This document shows, in pieces, positions 33,211-43,192 of a stretch of 62,891 nucleotides of DNA. This stretch comes from an uncultured Lachnospiraceae bacterium (GTDB taxonomy: Bacteria; Bacillota; Clostridia; Lachnospirales; Lachnospiraceae). The translations under genes and the position numbers were made by a program. The notes below the pieces were generated by a model. That model was not told the origin of the DNA. It did no database searches and worked only from the letters and a program-made list of their open reading frames with translations. The number at the start of each line of letters is the position of its first letter. Within the stretch, counting starts at the first letter, position 1. Location: the NCBI GenBank assembly GCA_949502235.1, contig CATBDC010000019.1, positions 1 to 62,891 on the forward strand, read 5' to 3'.

Positions 33211-33507
33211 ATGACAGACAATCAGTTGTTATCAGCAATGTCCGATATGCTGGATCAAAAATTAGACACAAGATTAAAACCAATTGAATCTGACATCCGT
33301 GAAATGAAGGCCGAAATGCAGGATATGAAGACGGATATCCAGAATGTCAAGACAGAGGTTCACAACTTAAAACTGTTTCAGGAGAATGTTATTCTTCCCC
33401 GTCTGAATACAATAGAAAAATGCTATACAGATACGTATGAGCGTTATAGATCCAGTGCAGATAAAATGGAAGAAGGACTTACTGATATAGACTTACTAAA
33501 AAGGTAG
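33211..33507 (+). CDS. Small coiled-coil protein of unknown function
   Basis: This 98-aa protein is almost entirely a predicted coiled coil. The central part is built from heptad-like units (IREMKAEMQDMKTDIQNVKT), ending in a charged tail. Similar short proteins are common in Lachnospiraceae and lack a known role. It is a single gene with AAGGGGGGATAGT ahead of the ATG and is followed by a large palindrome that probably ends its transcript. Confidence 0.7.
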   Translation: MTDNQLLSAMSDMLDQKLDTRLKPIESDIREMKAEMQDMKTDIQNVKTEVHNLKLFQENVILPRLNTIEKCYTDTYERYRSSADKMEEGLTDIDLLKR

Positions 33508-33577
33508 TATCAAAACACAGTAAACAGTTACAAGGATTGGCATAACAAATGTAATTCTGCAAGAAATTTTATAATGT

Positions 33578-33645
33578 AAGCGTCAAAAGGCCATGTGTTT
33601 TCATGCAAGCATGAAACACATAACCTTTTGACGCTTGTATCATTT
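33578..33645. repeat. GCGTCAAAAGG-type palindrome, copy 2
   Basis: AAGCGTCAAAAGG (33578-33590) and ATGTGTTTTCATGC pair with GCATGAAACACAT and CCTTTTGACGCTT (33624-33636). TGTATCATTT follows. About 80 percent of bases agree with 2197-2257. It may serve as terminator for the coiled-coil gene. Confidence 0.75.
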
Positions 33646-33727
33646 TATGGTTTTTTTGCCCTCTTGAAAAATGTTCCGCAGTGTCGTACAATAGTGGAAA
33701 AGTGCGGATGCGGAGGTCATAACATCC

Positions 33728-34579
33728 ATGAATATGATTCAGACAGAAAAACTGATATTTGAATATGAGAAGCGTGATGAAGAGGGCAGCGTTATCGGAA
33801 CCTCCCGTGCTATCGACCAGGTAGATATAGATGTAAAAGAAGGGCAATTTATTGCCATCCTGGGACATAATGGATCTGGAAAATCTACGCTTGCCAAGCA
33901 TATGAACGCAATTCTGGTTCCCACCGAAGGAACTATGTGGGTGGACGGCCGCAACACAAAGGATCCGGAAGAGCTCTGGAATGTCCGCCAGTCTGCAGGC
34001 ATGGTATTCCAGAATCCGGACAACCAGATTATCGGCACGGTTGTGGAGGAGGATGTGGGCTTTGGCCCGGAAAATTTAGGCGTGCCCACAGACGAGATCT
34101 GGCAGCGTGTAGAGGAGAGCCTTAAGGCTGTAGGAATGATTTCCTACAGACATCATTCGCCAAATAAGCTGTCAGGAGGCCAGAAGCAGCGGGTAGCCAT
34201 TGCAGGCGTGGTGGCAATGGAGCCGAAATGTATTGTTCTTGATGAGCCAACCGCCATGCTTGACCCGGCAGGGAGAAAGGAAGTATTAAAAACCGTCAAA
34301 AGGCTCCGGGAAAAGAAAAATGTCACGGTGATTCTTATTACCCATTATATGGAAGAGGTGATTGACGCAGATAAAATTTACGTAATGGATCACGGGCATG
34401 TGGTTATGCAGGGAACGCCCCGGGAGATATTTTCACGGGTGGAGGAGCTTAAAGGTTATCGCCTTGATGTTCCGCAGGCAGCGCTGCTTGCGGACGAGCT
34501 TAGAAAGAGAGGCCTGTCTGTCCCGGAAGGAATACTTAGGAAAGAAGAGCTGGTGGATTATTTATGTCAATTAGATTAG
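33728..34579 (+). CDS. ecfA1: Energy-coupling factor transporter ATPase EcfA1
   Basis: This 283-aa ATPase is part of the ECF module that powers vitamin and metal uptake through exchangeable S components. It has Walker [16 protein letters not shown]-loop FQNPDNQ, signature [13 protein letters not shown] and Walker [12 protein letters not shown]. Its stop overlaps the start of ecfA2 by 16 bp, and ecfA2 overlaps ecfT by 4 bp, giving a tightly coupled operon ending in truA, an order common in Firmicutes. There is no S component and no ribosomal protein gene beside it here. Confidence 0.95.
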   Translation: MNMIQTEKLIFEYEKRDEEGSVIGTSRAIDQVDIDVKEGQFIAILGHNGSGKSTLAKHMNAILVPTEGTMWVDGRNTKDPEELWNVRQSAGMVFQNPDNQIIGTVVEEDVGFGPENLGVPTDEIWQRVEESLKAVGMISYRHHSPNKLSGGQKQRVAIAGVVAMEPKCIVLDEPTAMLDPAGRKEVLKTVKRLREKKNVTVILITHYMEEVIDADKIYVMDHGHVVMQGTPREIFSRVEELKGYRLDVPQAALLADELRKRGLSVPEGILRKEELVDYLCQLD

Positions 34580-35418
34580 AGCATCTGAATTATATATACA
34601 GCCCGGGCACAGCCTATGAAAAGCATGCCTTAAAGGATATTAACCTTACGATCCCCCACGGAGAGTTTGTAGGGATTATCGGCCATACGGGTTCAGGGAA
34701 ATCAACCCTTATTCAGCACCTGAACGGCCTGATCCGTGCGTCCTCCGGGAAAATTTATTACAATGAAGAAGACATCTATCAGGAAGGCTATCATATGAAG
34801 GAGCTTCGAAGCCAGGTTGGGCTTGTGTTCCAGTATCCTGAGCATCAGCTTTTTGAGATTGACGTAATGACGGATGTATGCTTCGGGCCAAAGAACCAGG
34901 GACTTTCAGATGAGGAGTGTAAGGAGCGTGCCTTAGAAGCCTTAAGGCTTGTAGGACTTAAGGAAAAATATTACAGTATGTCACCCTTTGAGCTGTCCGG
35001 CGGTCAGAAGCGGCGGGCGGCAATCGCAGGGGTTCTGGCTATGAAGCCGAAGGTGCTGGTGCTTGATGAGCCCACGGCAGGGCTTGACCCGAAGGGGAGA
35101 GATGACATTCTCGAACAGATTGCATATCTGCATAAGCAGACAGATATGACAGTAATTCTGGTATCGCACAGTATGGAGGATATCGCCCGATTCGCGGATC
35201 GGATCATCGTTATGAACCATGGAGAGGTTATGTTTAACGATGAGCCCAAAAAAGTATTTGCCCATTTTAAGGAGCTGGAAAAAGTGGGACTTGCGGCGCC
35301 CCAGGTCACCTATATCATGCACGATTTAAAAGAGCACGGCCTTGCGGTAAATACAGATGTGACAACTGTGGAAGAAGCGGCAGATGAGATTATGCGCATA
35401 TTGGAGACGAGAAAATGA
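34564..35418 (+). CDS. ecfA2: Energy-coupling factor transporter ATPase EcfA2
   Basis: This 284-aa second ATPase forms a heterodimer with EcfA1. It has Walker [16 protein letters not shown]-loop FQYPEHQ, signature [13 protein letters not shown] and Walker [26 protein letters not shown] distinguishes it from EcfA1 (FQNPDNQ), as is usual. Overlaps on both sides show translational coupling. Confidence 0.95.
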   Translation: MSIRLEHLNYIYSPGTAYEKHALKDINLTIPHGEFVGIIGHTGSGKSTLIQHLNGLIRASSGKIYYNEEDIYQEGYHMKELRSQVGLVFQYPEHQLFEIDVMTDVCFGPKNQGLSDEECKERALEALRLVGLKEKYYSMSPFELSGGQKRRAAIAGVLAMKPKVLVLDEPTAGLDPKGRDDILEQIAYLHKQTDMTVILVSHSMEDIARFADRIIVMNHGEVMFNDEPKKVFAHFKELEKVGLAAPQVTYIMHDLKEHGLAVNTDVTTVEEAADEIMRILETRK

Positions 35419-36239
35419 TTCGAGACATTACGATAGGACAATACTATCCGGCAAAAAGCATACTGCACAGGCTTGACCCGCGGGTGAAGCTTGTGTCCAC
35501 ATTATTGTACCTGATTTCCTTGTTCTTATTCAGAAGTATTCCTGGATATATGGTGGCAACCTTATTTCTTGCGGCAGTTATTCGTGCTTCAAGAGTACCA
35601 TTTAAACATATTGTAAAGGGTCTGAAGCCCATCATCATGCTGTTGATGATTACAGTTATTTTCAATCTATTTCTAACAAAAGACGGAGACATCCTGTTTC
35701 ACAAATGGATATTCACCATAACAGAAGGAGGACTTCGCACAGCAGTGTACATGGCAGTCCGGTTGATATACCTGATTATCGGTTCATCCCTCATGACATT
35801 TACCACAACGCCCAACGAGCTGACAGACGGAATCGAAAAACTGTTATATCCGTTAAACAAAATACACGTCCCAGTACACGAGGTAGCTATGATGATGTCC
35901 ATAGCGCTGCGGTTTATCCCCATACTATTAGAAGAAACAGATAAAATTATGAAGGCGCAGATTGCCCGGGGCGCGGACCTTGAAAGCGGAAACATGATTC
36001 AAAAGGCAAAAAGCATGATCCCCATACTTGTGCCTTTGTTCGTATCCGCCTTCCGCCGCGCCAACGATCTCGCAATGGCAATGGAAGCAAGATGCTACCG
36101 CGGCGGCGAAGGACGGACAAAGATGAAACCCCTCCATTACCGTACGAGCGATAAAATTGCGTATATTGTTGTAATTGTTTATGTAATATTAGTGTTCGTA
36201 GTCGGAAGGTACGTACCACTAAGGGTGTGGATTTTTTAA
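35415..36239 (+). CDS. ecfT: Energy-coupling factor transporter transmembrane protein EcfT
   Basis: This 274-aa membrane scaffold links the EcfA ATPases to S components. Five or six hydrophobic segments are visible. The cytoplasmic coupling helices contain the two short motifs expected in EcfT: ARGADLESG, and ARCYRGGEGRTK. It overlaps ecfA2 by ATGA. A GGGGAC palindrome starts 7 bp after the stop. Confidence 0.93.
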   Translation: MIRDITIGQYYPAKSILHRLDPRVKLVSTLLYLISLFLFRSIPGYMVATLFLAAVIRASRVPFKHIVKGLKPIIMLLMITVIFNLFLTKDGDILFHKWIFTITEGGLRTAVYMAVRLIYLIIGSSLMTFTTTPNELTDGIEKLLYPLNKIHVPVHEVAMMMSIALRFIPILLEETDKIMKAQIARGADLESGNMIQKAKSMIPILVPLFVSAFRRANDLAMAMEARCYRGGEGRTKMKPLHYRTSDKIAYIVVIVYVILVFVVGRYVPLRVWIF

Positions 36240-36245
36240 TTGTAG

Positions 36246-36302
36246 TTGGGGACGGAGTAAAATTCATTTTACTCCGTCCCCAATTAAAAAAAACCTGTCC
36301 CC
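36246..36302. repeat. GGGGAC-family palindrome with 3' half-unit
   Basis: TTGGGGACGGAGTAAAAT pairs perfectly with ATTTTACTCCGTCCCCAA (36246-36283). A half copy, AAACCTGTCCCC, follows. It lies between ecfT and truA and may attenuate truA expression. Confidence 0.8.
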
Positions 36303-36324
36303 ATCGAGAATGGGAGAGAATTGT

Positions 36325-37080
36325 ATGAAAAGAGTGAGAATTGTTGTTGCCTATGACGGCACGGATTACTGCGGCTGGCAGCTCCAGCCTAACGGTATTA
36401 CAATTGAGGAGGTGCTGAACAAGGAAATCAGCAGGCTGACAGGCGAGGATATCCGTGTAATCGGCGCAAGCCGGACGGATTCAGGGGTGCATGCGCTGGG
36501 CAATGTGGCGGTATTTGATACGAAGTCCCGGATCCCGCCGGAGCGTATGGCGTACGCTATCAACCAGCGTATGCCGGAGGATATTGTGATTGTGCGTTCA
36601 CAGGAGGTTCCGCCTGACTGGCATCCGAGATACAGGCCGGAGATTACGAAGACCTACGAGTACCATATTTATAATCATGAGGTTCAGAATCCCCTGAAAA
36701 GGCGGTACAGTACCTTTGTGTCTTTCCCGCTTGATATTGGGAAAATGAAGGAGGGCGCCGCATATCTGGTGGGAGAGCATGATTTTGCCAGCTTTTGTAA
36801 TGTAAAGACAAATGTTGCGGACACGGTGCGGACGGTTACGGACATCAGCATTACGGCAGAGGGGCCGGATATTACCATACGTGTGACGGGAAATGGCTTT
36901 CTGTATAATATGGTACGGATTATTACGGGGACTTTGATCCGCGTGGGACGGGGGTTTTATACGCCGGAGCGGATTAAGGATATATTAGAAGCAAAGGAGA
37001 GAACGGCGGACGGTGTGACAGCTCCGCCAAATGGTTTAGTGCTAGTGGGGATTGATTATGGAAAAACAGATTTATTTTGA
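36325..37080 (+). CDS. truA: tRNA pseudouridine synthase A
   Basis: This 251-aa enzyme converts uridines 38-40 of the tRNA anticodon arm to pseudouridine. It has the catalytic aspartate in GASRTDSGVHALGN, the opening VVAYDGTDYCGWQLQPNG, and the conserved FCNVKTN and TGNGFLYNMVRIITG blocks. I use ATG 36325, preceded by GGGAGAGAATTGT, rather than 36310. The following desulfurase-like gene starts 23 bp before its stop. Confidence 0.95.
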   Translation: MKRVRIVVAYDGTDYCGWQLQPNGITIEEVLNKEISRLTGEDIRVIGASRTDSGVHALGNVAVFDTKSRIPPERMAYAINQRMPEDIVIVRSQEVPPDWHPRYRPEITKTYEYHIYNHEVQNPLKRRYSTFVSFPLDIGKMKEGAAYLVGEHDFASFCNVKTNVADTVRTVTDISITAEGPDITIRVTGNGFLYNMVRIITGTLIRVGRGFYTPERIKDILEAKERTADGVTAPPNGLVLVGIDYGKTDLF

Positions 37081-38206
37081 CAATGGAAGCACATCCTGGC
37101 CAAAAGCGCCGGGTGTTGCACAGGCTATGTCAGAGCTTCTTATGAAAGGTGCTTTTAACATTAACAGGGGAAATTATGAGGGCGCCTACGAGGTGGAAGG
37201 CATTGTCCTTGACACTAGGGAACAGCTTGCAAGGCTGTTTCATGCCAGGGATTCCAGGAGGGTTTTGTTTTCCCCCGGAATTACTTATTCGCTGAATACA
37301 TTTATCAAGGGCTTCTTAAAGCCGGGCGACCATGTGATTGTAACAGGCATTGAGCACAATGCAGTCATGCGTCCCCTGCGGCAGATGGAAAGGCTCGGAG
37401 TTACTTATGATGTGGCCCGGACAGATACAGAGGGTACGGTTCTTTTGGAGGATATTGAGGCGTTTGTGCGGCCCTGTACGAAAGCGGTCATTGTGTCCCA
37501 CGCGTCAAATGTGTGCGGAACAGTGACGCCTATTAAGGAAATCGGGGAAATCTGCCGCCGCCGGCACATTTTCTTTGTAGTGGATACGGCCCAGAGTGCG
37601 GGAACCCTTGATGTGGATATGGAAAAATGCGGCATTGATTTTCTTACCTTTACCGGACATAAGGGGCTTTTAGGTCCCCAGGGAATCGGCGGCTTCCTCA
37701 TTTCAGAGGCTCTTGACAGCGTTATGGAGCCCTTTGTGGCAGGAGGAACAGGCAGTCAGTCAGATTCCTTTGACATGCCAGAGAAGCTGCCTGATAAATA
37801 CGAGAGCGGCACCATGAACCTGCCCGGAATCATCGGTCTTCACGCAGCCCTTTCTTATATAGAAGAAACAGGGCTTGAGGAAATCCATAGGAAGAAAATG
37901 GAACTGGCCGGATATTTTATAGAAAAAATAAAGGAGCTTAAAGATATACGTATTGTGGGGAGACAGGGAACAGAGGGGCGTACAGCGGTCGTATCTCTGG
38001 ATTTTGAGAAGGCAGACAATGCAGTCGCGGCCTTTACCCTGGAGTCGGAGTATGGCGTCATGACAAGAGTGGGACTTCACTGCGCGCCTCTTGCCCATAA
38101 AACCCTTCACACATATCCCCAGGGAACCGTGCGGTTCGCCTTTAGTGCATCGAATACAAAGGAAGAGATTGATATTTGTATAGAAGGGATAAAAAGATTG
38201 ATATAG
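37058..38206 (+). CDS. Cysteine desulfurase-like class V aminotransferase
   Basis: This 382-aa PLP enzyme belongs to the NifS/SufS-like fold. It shows FDNGSTSWPKAP at the start, a histidine-containing TGIEHNAVMRPL, VVDTAQSAGTLDVD, and the PLP lysine in FLTFTGHKGLLGPQG. A cysteine in GLHCAPLAHKTLHTYPQGTVR sits where desulfurases carry the persulfide cysteine. The protein probably mobilises sulfur or selenium; it is not next to iscU or tRNA thiolation genes. ATG 37058 is used; the frame overlaps truA. The double-cubane reductase genes follow after 187 bp, so a role in supplying sulfur for clusters is possible. Confidence 0.88.
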   Translation: MEKQIYFDNGSTSWPKAPGVAQAMSELLMKGAFNINRGNYEGAYEVEGIVLDTREQLARLFHARDSRRVLFSPGITYSLNTFIKGFLKPGDHVIVTGIEHNAVMRPLRQMERLGVTYDVARTDTEGTVLLEDIEAFVRPCTKAVIVSHASNVCGTVTPIKEIGEICRRRHIFFVVDTAQSAGTLDVDMEKCGIDFLTFTGHKGLLGPQGIGGFLISEALDSVMEPFVAGGTGSQSDSFDMPEKLPDKYESGTMNLPGIIGLHAALSYIEETGLEEIHRKKMELAGYFIEKIKELKDIRIVGRQGTEGRTAVVSLDFEKADNAVAAFTLESEYGVMTRVGLHCAPLAHKTLHTYPQGTVRFAFSASNTKEEIDICIEGIKRLI

Positions 38207-38337
38207 ATAATATCAATAAATGCCATATATTCATGATAAAAATCAATACCTTATTCTGCCCGATTTCATTGTCCAAAATGGCAAAAAATGTTACGGTAAT
38301 ATCATACTCTTTATCTAAAGAGAACAGCTAAATTACG

Positions 38338-38364
38338 GTTACTGTGAACGTTGTGAACAGTAAA
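38338..38364. repeat. Solo GTTACTG palindrome
   Basis: GTTACTGTGAACG and its near-mirror GTGAACAGTAAA form a short palindrome 30 bp before the double-cubane reductase gene. It matches the ends of the GTTACTG miniature elements but lacks internal modules. Confidence 0.6.
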
Positions 38365-38393
38365 ACAATGGAATACAAAGGAGGAAAAGTAAA

Positions 38394-39668
38394 ATGGCTG
38401 ATTATCGTAAAATGTGGGAAGATTTAGGCATGGATGTGGAGACGCACGATCAGTTGTGCGCAGTGCTTCCGCAGGCATTTGGGGATGTCTATCTGTCACA
38501 GGAGAACCGTCCGGAGGGTATGGACTACTATAACATGGTAGTAGCGGATATCCACGGCATCCGTCCGGCAGAGCTTATCGAGCATCAGAAGAAAGGCGGA
38601 AAGGTATTCGGTACATTCTGTGTATACGTGCCGGACGAGGTAGTATTTGCGGCAGACGCCATTGCGACAGGCCTGTGCGGCGGCTCCCAGTTCTGGGTTC
38701 CGGGCGGTGAAAAGGTTCTTCCAACTAACACCTGTCCGCTGATTAAGGCTTCTGTAGGAGCAAGAATTGACCGCACATGTCCGTTTTTCAGAATCGCAGA
38801 CATGTATGTAGGCGAAACCACCTGTGACGGCAAGAAAAAAGCATGGGAGATTCTCGCAGAGGATGTGCCGGTGCATGTAATGAACCTTCCCCAGATGAAG
38901 CGCGCAAAGGACGTTAAGGCCTGGGCAGAGGAGATTGAGGAGTTTAAAAATGTAGTAGAAGAGTTCACGGGAAATAAGGTGACGGCAGAGAAGCTTGCCC
39001 AGAGCATTAAGCTTATTAATGCAAAGAGACGGGCATTAGAGAGACTGTATGAGACACGCAAGAGTGAAAACATCCCTATCAGCGGCTGTGATGCACTGCT
39101 TATCTCCCAGATTGCCTTCTATGACGACCCGGGAAGATTTACCCAGATGACCAATAAGCTGTGTGACGAGCTGGAGCAGAGGATTGCAGACGGCGTCAGC
39201 GTATTTGAGAAAGGGACAAAGCGTATTATGCTGACAGGAACTCCCCTTGCGATTCCGAACTGGAAGCTGCATAACATCGTAGAGACAAGCGGCGGCGCAA
39301 TTGTCTGTGAAGAAATGTGTACAGGTACACGTTACTTTGAGAGACAGGTGGATGAGAGCAGGGAGACGGTTGAGGAGCAGATCACAGCACTTGCAGAGAG
39401 GTATATGGGGATCAACTGTGCATGCTTTACTCCGAATGAGGGCCGCATTGATGATATTTTACGTCTGGCAAAGGAATACAAGGTTGACGGAATCATTGAT
39501 GTAAATCTTAAGTTCTGTAACCTCTATGACACAGAAGGGTATTTTGTAGAACGTGCTATGAAGGATGCAGGCATCCCGGTACTTGGAATCGAAACAGATT
39601 ACACAGACAGCGATGCACAGCAGCTCCGTACAAGAGTAAGCGCATTTATTGAGATGTTAAATAATTAG
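38394..39668 (+). CDS. Double-cubane-cluster anaerobic reductase (2-hydroxyacyl-CoA dehydratase-like)
   Basis: This 424-aa protein is of the HgdB/BcrC-like family to which double-cubane cluster proteins belong. Cysteine-rich spots fit cluster ligands: TGLCGGSQFWVPGG, NTCPLIKASVGA, DRTCPFFRIAD, GETTCDGKKKAWE, and NLKFCNLYDTEG near the C-terminus. Known members couple ATP hydrolysis by a partner activase to low-potential reduction of small molecules; the physiological substrate is generally unknown. It leads a three-gene unit with a DUF3343 protein (12 bp away) and an activase. AAAGGAGGAAAAGTAAA precedes the start. Confidence 0.9.
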   Translation: MADYRKMWEDLGMDVETHDQLCAVLPQAFGDVYLSQENRPEGMDYYNMVVADIHGIRPAELIEHQKKGGKVFGTFCVYVPDEVVFAADAIATGLCGGSQFWVPGGEKVLPTNTCPLIKASVGARIDRTCPFFRIADMYVGETTCDGKKKAWEILAEDVPVHVMNLPQMKRAKDVKAWAEEIEEFKNVVEEFTGNKVTAEKLAQSIKLINAKRRALERLYETRKSENIPISGCDALLISQIAFYDDPGRFTQMTNKLCDELEQRIADGVSVFEKGTKRIMLTGTPLAIPNWKLHNIVETSGGAIVCEEMCTGTRYFERQVDESRETVEEQITALAERYMGINCACFTPNEGRIDDILRLAKEYKVDGIIDVNLKFCNLYDTEGYFVERAMKDAGIPVLGIETDYTDSDAQQLRTRVSAFIEMLNN

Positions 39669-39679
39669 GAGTAGGATAT

Positions 39680-39940
39680 ATGCAGAAAACTCAGCATTAT
39701 GTGTTGTTCCCAAACCACGATAATGCCATGCGCCTTTACAGAGAATTAAAAAAAATGGGGGTCCGGGCCGTTATTGCCCCGACTCCCAGAGTTCTTAGTA
39801 CGTGCTGCGGTGTCTCTCTTCTTATTGAGGAAGAAGACATAGAAAGGATACAGCAATGCATAAAAGAGCATGGAATCGAGGTTTTGAAAATCGAGGCCAT
39901 AGAAAGAGACATAAATCCTATGCGGGATAAATACTGTTAA
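39680..39940 (+). CDS. DUF3343-domain protein
   Basis: This 86-aa protein is a small alpha-beta domain. YVLFPNHDNAMRLYRELKK begins it. A conserved cysteine pair follows in RVLSTCCGVSLLIEE. DUF3343 proteins typically accompany selenium or sulfur redox genes and double-cubane reductases. It sits between the reductase and its activase, with 15 bp to the next gene, so it belongs to the same complex or pathway; a sulfur-relay role is a guess. Confidence 0.85.
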   Translation: MQKTQHYVLFPNHDNAMRLYRELKKMGVRAVIAPTPRVLSTCCGVSLLIEEEDIERIQQCIKEHGIEVLKIEAIERDINPMRDKYC

Positions 39941-39955
39941 AGAGGTAAATGAAAC

Positions 39956-40717
39956 ATGAATTACGTAGGAATTGATATAGGCTCTACAGCGTCCAAGGTT
40001 GCGGTGCGGGGGAAAAAGGAGCTTCGCTTTGTACTCCCTACCGGGTGGAGCAGCAGGGAGACAACACTGACGATTAAGGATAAATTACTGGAGGATGGAA
40101 TCGATGTCCTGTCGGATAATACAAAGGTGGTTGCCACCGGATACGGCCGGATAGCGGTAGATTTCGCTGATTATGTCATAACAGAAATCACCTGCCATGC
40201 AAGAGGCGGCAGGGAGCTGGCGGGAGATAACTGTGCGATTATAGATGTGGGCGGACAGGATACGAAGGTTATCCTTGTGGATCATGGCATGGTGCAGGAT
40301 TTCCTGATGAATGACAAATGCTCTGCAGGAACAGGAAAGTTTCTGGAAATCATGGCAAACCGTTTAGGAGTGACACTGGGAGAGCTTTTCGATCTGGCCC
40401 AGGCAGGGACAGTGCTTCCCATAAGCTCCCTGTGCACCGTATTTGCAGAATCCGAGGTAATAAATTATATCGGAGAGGGAAGAAAACGGGAGGATATTGC
40501 CGCAGGGGTAGTAGATTCCGTGGCAGCGAAGGTAGCGCAGCTAAGCCAGAGAAAGAATCTCCCGGAAAAGGTTATTTTAACCGGAGGCCTAAGCCACAGT
40601 GAGTATTTTACAAAGACGCTGTCAGCCAAAATCGGACAGACTGTAGATTCTACGGAAAATGGAAGATATGCCGGAGCGTTTGGTGCAGCCCTTCTGGCAG
40701 AGGAGAAGTCGAGGTAA
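39956..40717 (+). CDS. Acyl-CoA dehydratase activase-like ATPase (BadF/HgdC type)
   Basis: This 253-aa ASKHA-fold ATPase drives electrons into its dehydratase/reductase partner. ATP-binding blocks GIDIGSTASKVAV, IIDVGGQDTKVI and LTGGLSHSE are present. The two cysteines for the intersubunit 4Fe-4S cluster are in NDKCSAGTGKFLE and SLCTVFAESEVI. It is the obligate partner of the reductase at 38394. Confidence 0.93.
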   Translation: MNYVGIDIGSTASKVAVRGKKELRFVLPTGWSSRETTLTIKDKLLEDGIDVLSDNTKVVATGYGRIAVDFADYVITEITCHARGGRELAGDNCAIIDVGGQDTKVILVDHGMVQDFLMNDKCSAGTGKFLEIMANRLGVTLGELFDLAQAGTVLPISSLCTVFAESEVINYIGEGRKREDIAAGVVDSVAAKVAQLSQRKNLPEKVILTGGLSHSEYFTKTLSAKIGQTVDSTENGRYAGAFGAALLAEEKSR

Positions 40718-40864
40718 ACCCGGCTTTTTCTTTTGTCTATTAATACCAAAGGAGGGACACTCAATTTATCTAAATTTACTGAAAAATGAAAACAAGGTAG
40801 CCATAATGCAGTCTTTTGTGATACGATAGATAAAATAAATATATATATGTTGGGAGGCTTTTTT

Positions 40865-42847
40865 ATGAATATGCTATTAAACATTGTTCCTGTTTTTGGG
40901 GCGGCGGCGTTATTATTTGCGGCATATCTTGCGGCAAGGGTAACAAAGCAGAGTGCAGGGACAGACAGAATGAAGGAGATTGCGGCGGCAATCAGCGAGG
41001 GCGCGCAGGCATTTCTGACAGCAGAATATAAGATTCTTGTTATCTTTGTTGTTGTGCTGTTCGTGCTTATCGGGCTGGGAATCGGAAACTGGGTTACAGC
41101 CATCTGCTTTGTTGTAGGTGCATTATTCTCCACAGCGGCAGGCTACTGCGGAATGACCGTAGCCACCAGGGCAAATGTAAGAACCGCGAATGCGGCAAAG
41201 GAAGGCGGTATGAACAAGGCTCTTTCCATTGCATTTTCCGGGGGCGCAGTTATGGGAATGTGCGTGGCAGGATTAGGAGTTCTCGGTGTCAGTGCTATTT
41301 ATCTCATTACAAAAAACGTAGATGTGCTTTCAGGCTTCAGCCTTGGCGCTTCCTCCATCGCATTATTTGCACGTGTAGGCGGCGGCATCTATACAAAGGC
41401 TGCGGACGTAGGAGCAGACCTGGTAGGTAAGGTGGAGGCCGGAATCCCGGAGGATGACCCGCGTAATCCGGCAGTTATTGCAGATAACGTAGGCGATAAC
41501 GTAGGCGATGTTGCCGGCATGGGAGCAGATCTGTTTGAATCCTACGTGGGCGCTCTTATTTCGGCGCTGACCCTTGGAATCGTATACTATAAGGCAGAGG
41601 GAGCCGTTTATCCGCTTATGATAGCAGGCCTGGGGCTTCTGGCGTCTATTGTCGGAACCTTCTTTGTAAAGGGTGATGAAAATGCAAATCCTCATAAGGC
41701 CCTTAAGACAGGCTCCTACGCAGCCAGTGTAGTTGTGCTTATTGCGGCATTTGTATTCGGTAAACATTTGTTCGGTAATTTTAATGCAGCAATCGCCATT
41801 GTTTCCGGACTGATCGTAGGCCTTCTGATTGGCTTCATTACAGAGGTTTATACCTCCGGCGATTACAAATCTGTAAAAGAGATTGCGTCCCAGTCAGAGA
41901 CCGGCTCTGCTACAACGATTATCAGCGGACTCGCAGTAGGAATGAAATCCACGGGGATCCCGATCCTTCTTATTTGTATCGGTATTTTTGCGGCATACCA
42001 GTTCTGCGGGCTTTACGGAATCGCGCTGGCAGCAGTAGGCATGCTGTCTACAACAGCGATTACAGTAGCTGTTGACGCTTACGGCCCTATTGCAGATAAT
42101 GCAGGCGGTATAGCAGAGATGTCAGGTCTTGACAAATCCGTCCGCAAGATTACAGATAAGCTTGATGCAGTAGGAAATACAACAGCAGCCATGGGAAAAG
42201 GCTTTGCCATCGGCTCCGCAGCCCTTACGGCGCTGGCACTTTTTGTATCCTACGCGGAAGCAGTGCAGCTTAAGAATATCGATATCCTGGACAGCCGTGT
42301 TATCATCGGCCTGTTTATCGGCGGCATGCTTCCATTCCTGTTCTCAGCTATGACAATGGAATCCGTGTCAAAGGCAGCTTATCAGATGATTGAGGAGGTA
42401 AGACGCCAGTTCAGGGAGATGCCCGGCATTATGGAGGGAACCGCAAAGCCGGATTACAAGTCCTGTGTTGCTATCTCTACCACAGCGGCCCTTAAGGAGA
42501 TGCTTATTCCCGGCATCATGGCAGTTGCAGCGCCTTTGGTTGTAGGACTTCTTTTGGGACCGGCTTCACTTGGCGGACTTCTTGCAGGCGCTCTTGTAAC
42601 AGGCGTTATGATGGCAATCTTTATGTCAAATGCAGGCGGCGCATGGGATAATGCGAAGAAATATATTGAAGACGGCAACCACGGCGGCAAAGGCAGCGAT
42701 GCTCACAAGGCAGCAGTTGTAGGGGATACGGTGGGAGATCCATTTAAGGATACATCAGGACCATCCATTAACATTCTGATTAAGCTTATGACTATTGTAT
42801 CACTGGTATTTGCACCGCTGTTTTTATCAGTCGGCGGGCTGCTTTAA
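40865..42847 (+). CDS. hppA: Membrane-bound ion-pumping pyrophosphatase
   Basis: This 660-aa integral membrane protein hydrolyses pyrophosphate and pumps Na+ or H+. About sixteen hydrophobic segments are present. The catalytic motif [19 protein letters not shown] is near residue 200, and a second acidic motif ([18 protein letters not shown]) is near the C-terminus. [10 protein letters not shown] has alanine where potassium-independent enzymes have lysine, so it should need K+. The ion pumped cannot be settled by eye; Na+ is common in this lineage. ATG 40865 follows GGGAGG; the upstream ATG 40847 is rejected. A strong terminator follows. Confidence 0.95.
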   Translation: MNMLLNIVPVFGAAALLFAAYLAARVTKQSAGTDRMKEIAAAISEGAQAFLTAEYKILVIFVVVLFVLIGLGIGNWVTAICFVVGALFSTAAGYCGMTVATRANVRTANAAKEGGMNKALSIAFSGGAVMGMCVAGLGVLGVSAIYLITKNVDVLSGFSLGASSIALFARVGGGIYTKAADVGADLVGKVEAGIPEDDPRNPAVIADNVGDNVGDVAGMGADLFESYVGALISALTLGIVYYKAEGAVYPLMIAGLGLLASIVGTFFVKGDENANPHKALKTGSYAASVVVLIAAFVFGKHLFGNFNAAIAIVSGLIVGLLIGFITEVYTSGDYKSVKEIASQSETGSATTIISGLAVGMKSTGIPILLICIGIFAAYQFCGLYGIALAAVGMLSTTAITVAVDAYGPIADNAGGIAEMSGLDKSVRKITDKLDAVGNTTAAMGKGFAIGSAALTALALFVSYAEAVQLKNIDILDSRVIIGLFIGGMLPFLFSAMTMESVSKAAYQMIEEVRRQFREMPGIMEGTAKPDYKSCVAISTTAALKEMLIPGIMAVAAPLVVGLLLGPASLGGLLAGALVTGVMMAIFMSNAGGAWDNAKKYIEDGNHGGKGSDAHKAAVVGDTVGDPFKDTSGPSINILIKLMTIVSLVFAPLFLSVGGLL

Positions 42848-42899
42848 TCGTAAAGCTTAAGCCAGGTTTGAAACACGCCGTGTTTGATAAACAGCAACC

Positions 42900-42940
42900 C
42901 TCCCCGGGAGTATCGGAAAGATAATTCCCGGGGAGCTATT
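42900..42940 (+). terminator. Terminator after hppA
   Basis: CTCCCCGGGA pairs with TCCCGGGGAG across a 16-nt loop and is followed by CTATTTTC. The remaining 250 bp up to the Rpn paralogue hold only a small AAAGGCAG/CTGCCTTT hairpin (about 43057-43080) and no gene. Confidence 0.8.
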
Positions 42941-43192
42941 TTCAATTGAAGGCAGACTGCCTATGTTACTGTTCTGTTTAAGGAAAAATTAAGTTGTGTT
43001 TTGTGGCAAGGTGTAGTAAACTAGCAACAAGGATTTTTGTTTCAACTGAATTTCCAAAGGCAGCGTTCCTTCTGCCTTTCATGAATCTTTATCTTAAAGT
43101 GTCGTATTTTCAGTGCTTCATATCGAGGCTGGAATACCAAATCGTAAAAACAAATTATTAAAACCGCAGAATATATACAAGGGAGGAAAAGT

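Noticed and set aside
33540-33727. Riboswitch ahead of the ECF genes
   Set aside because: I see only the GCGTCAAAAGG palindrome and a short leader; no TPP, cobalamin or other riboswitch core words.
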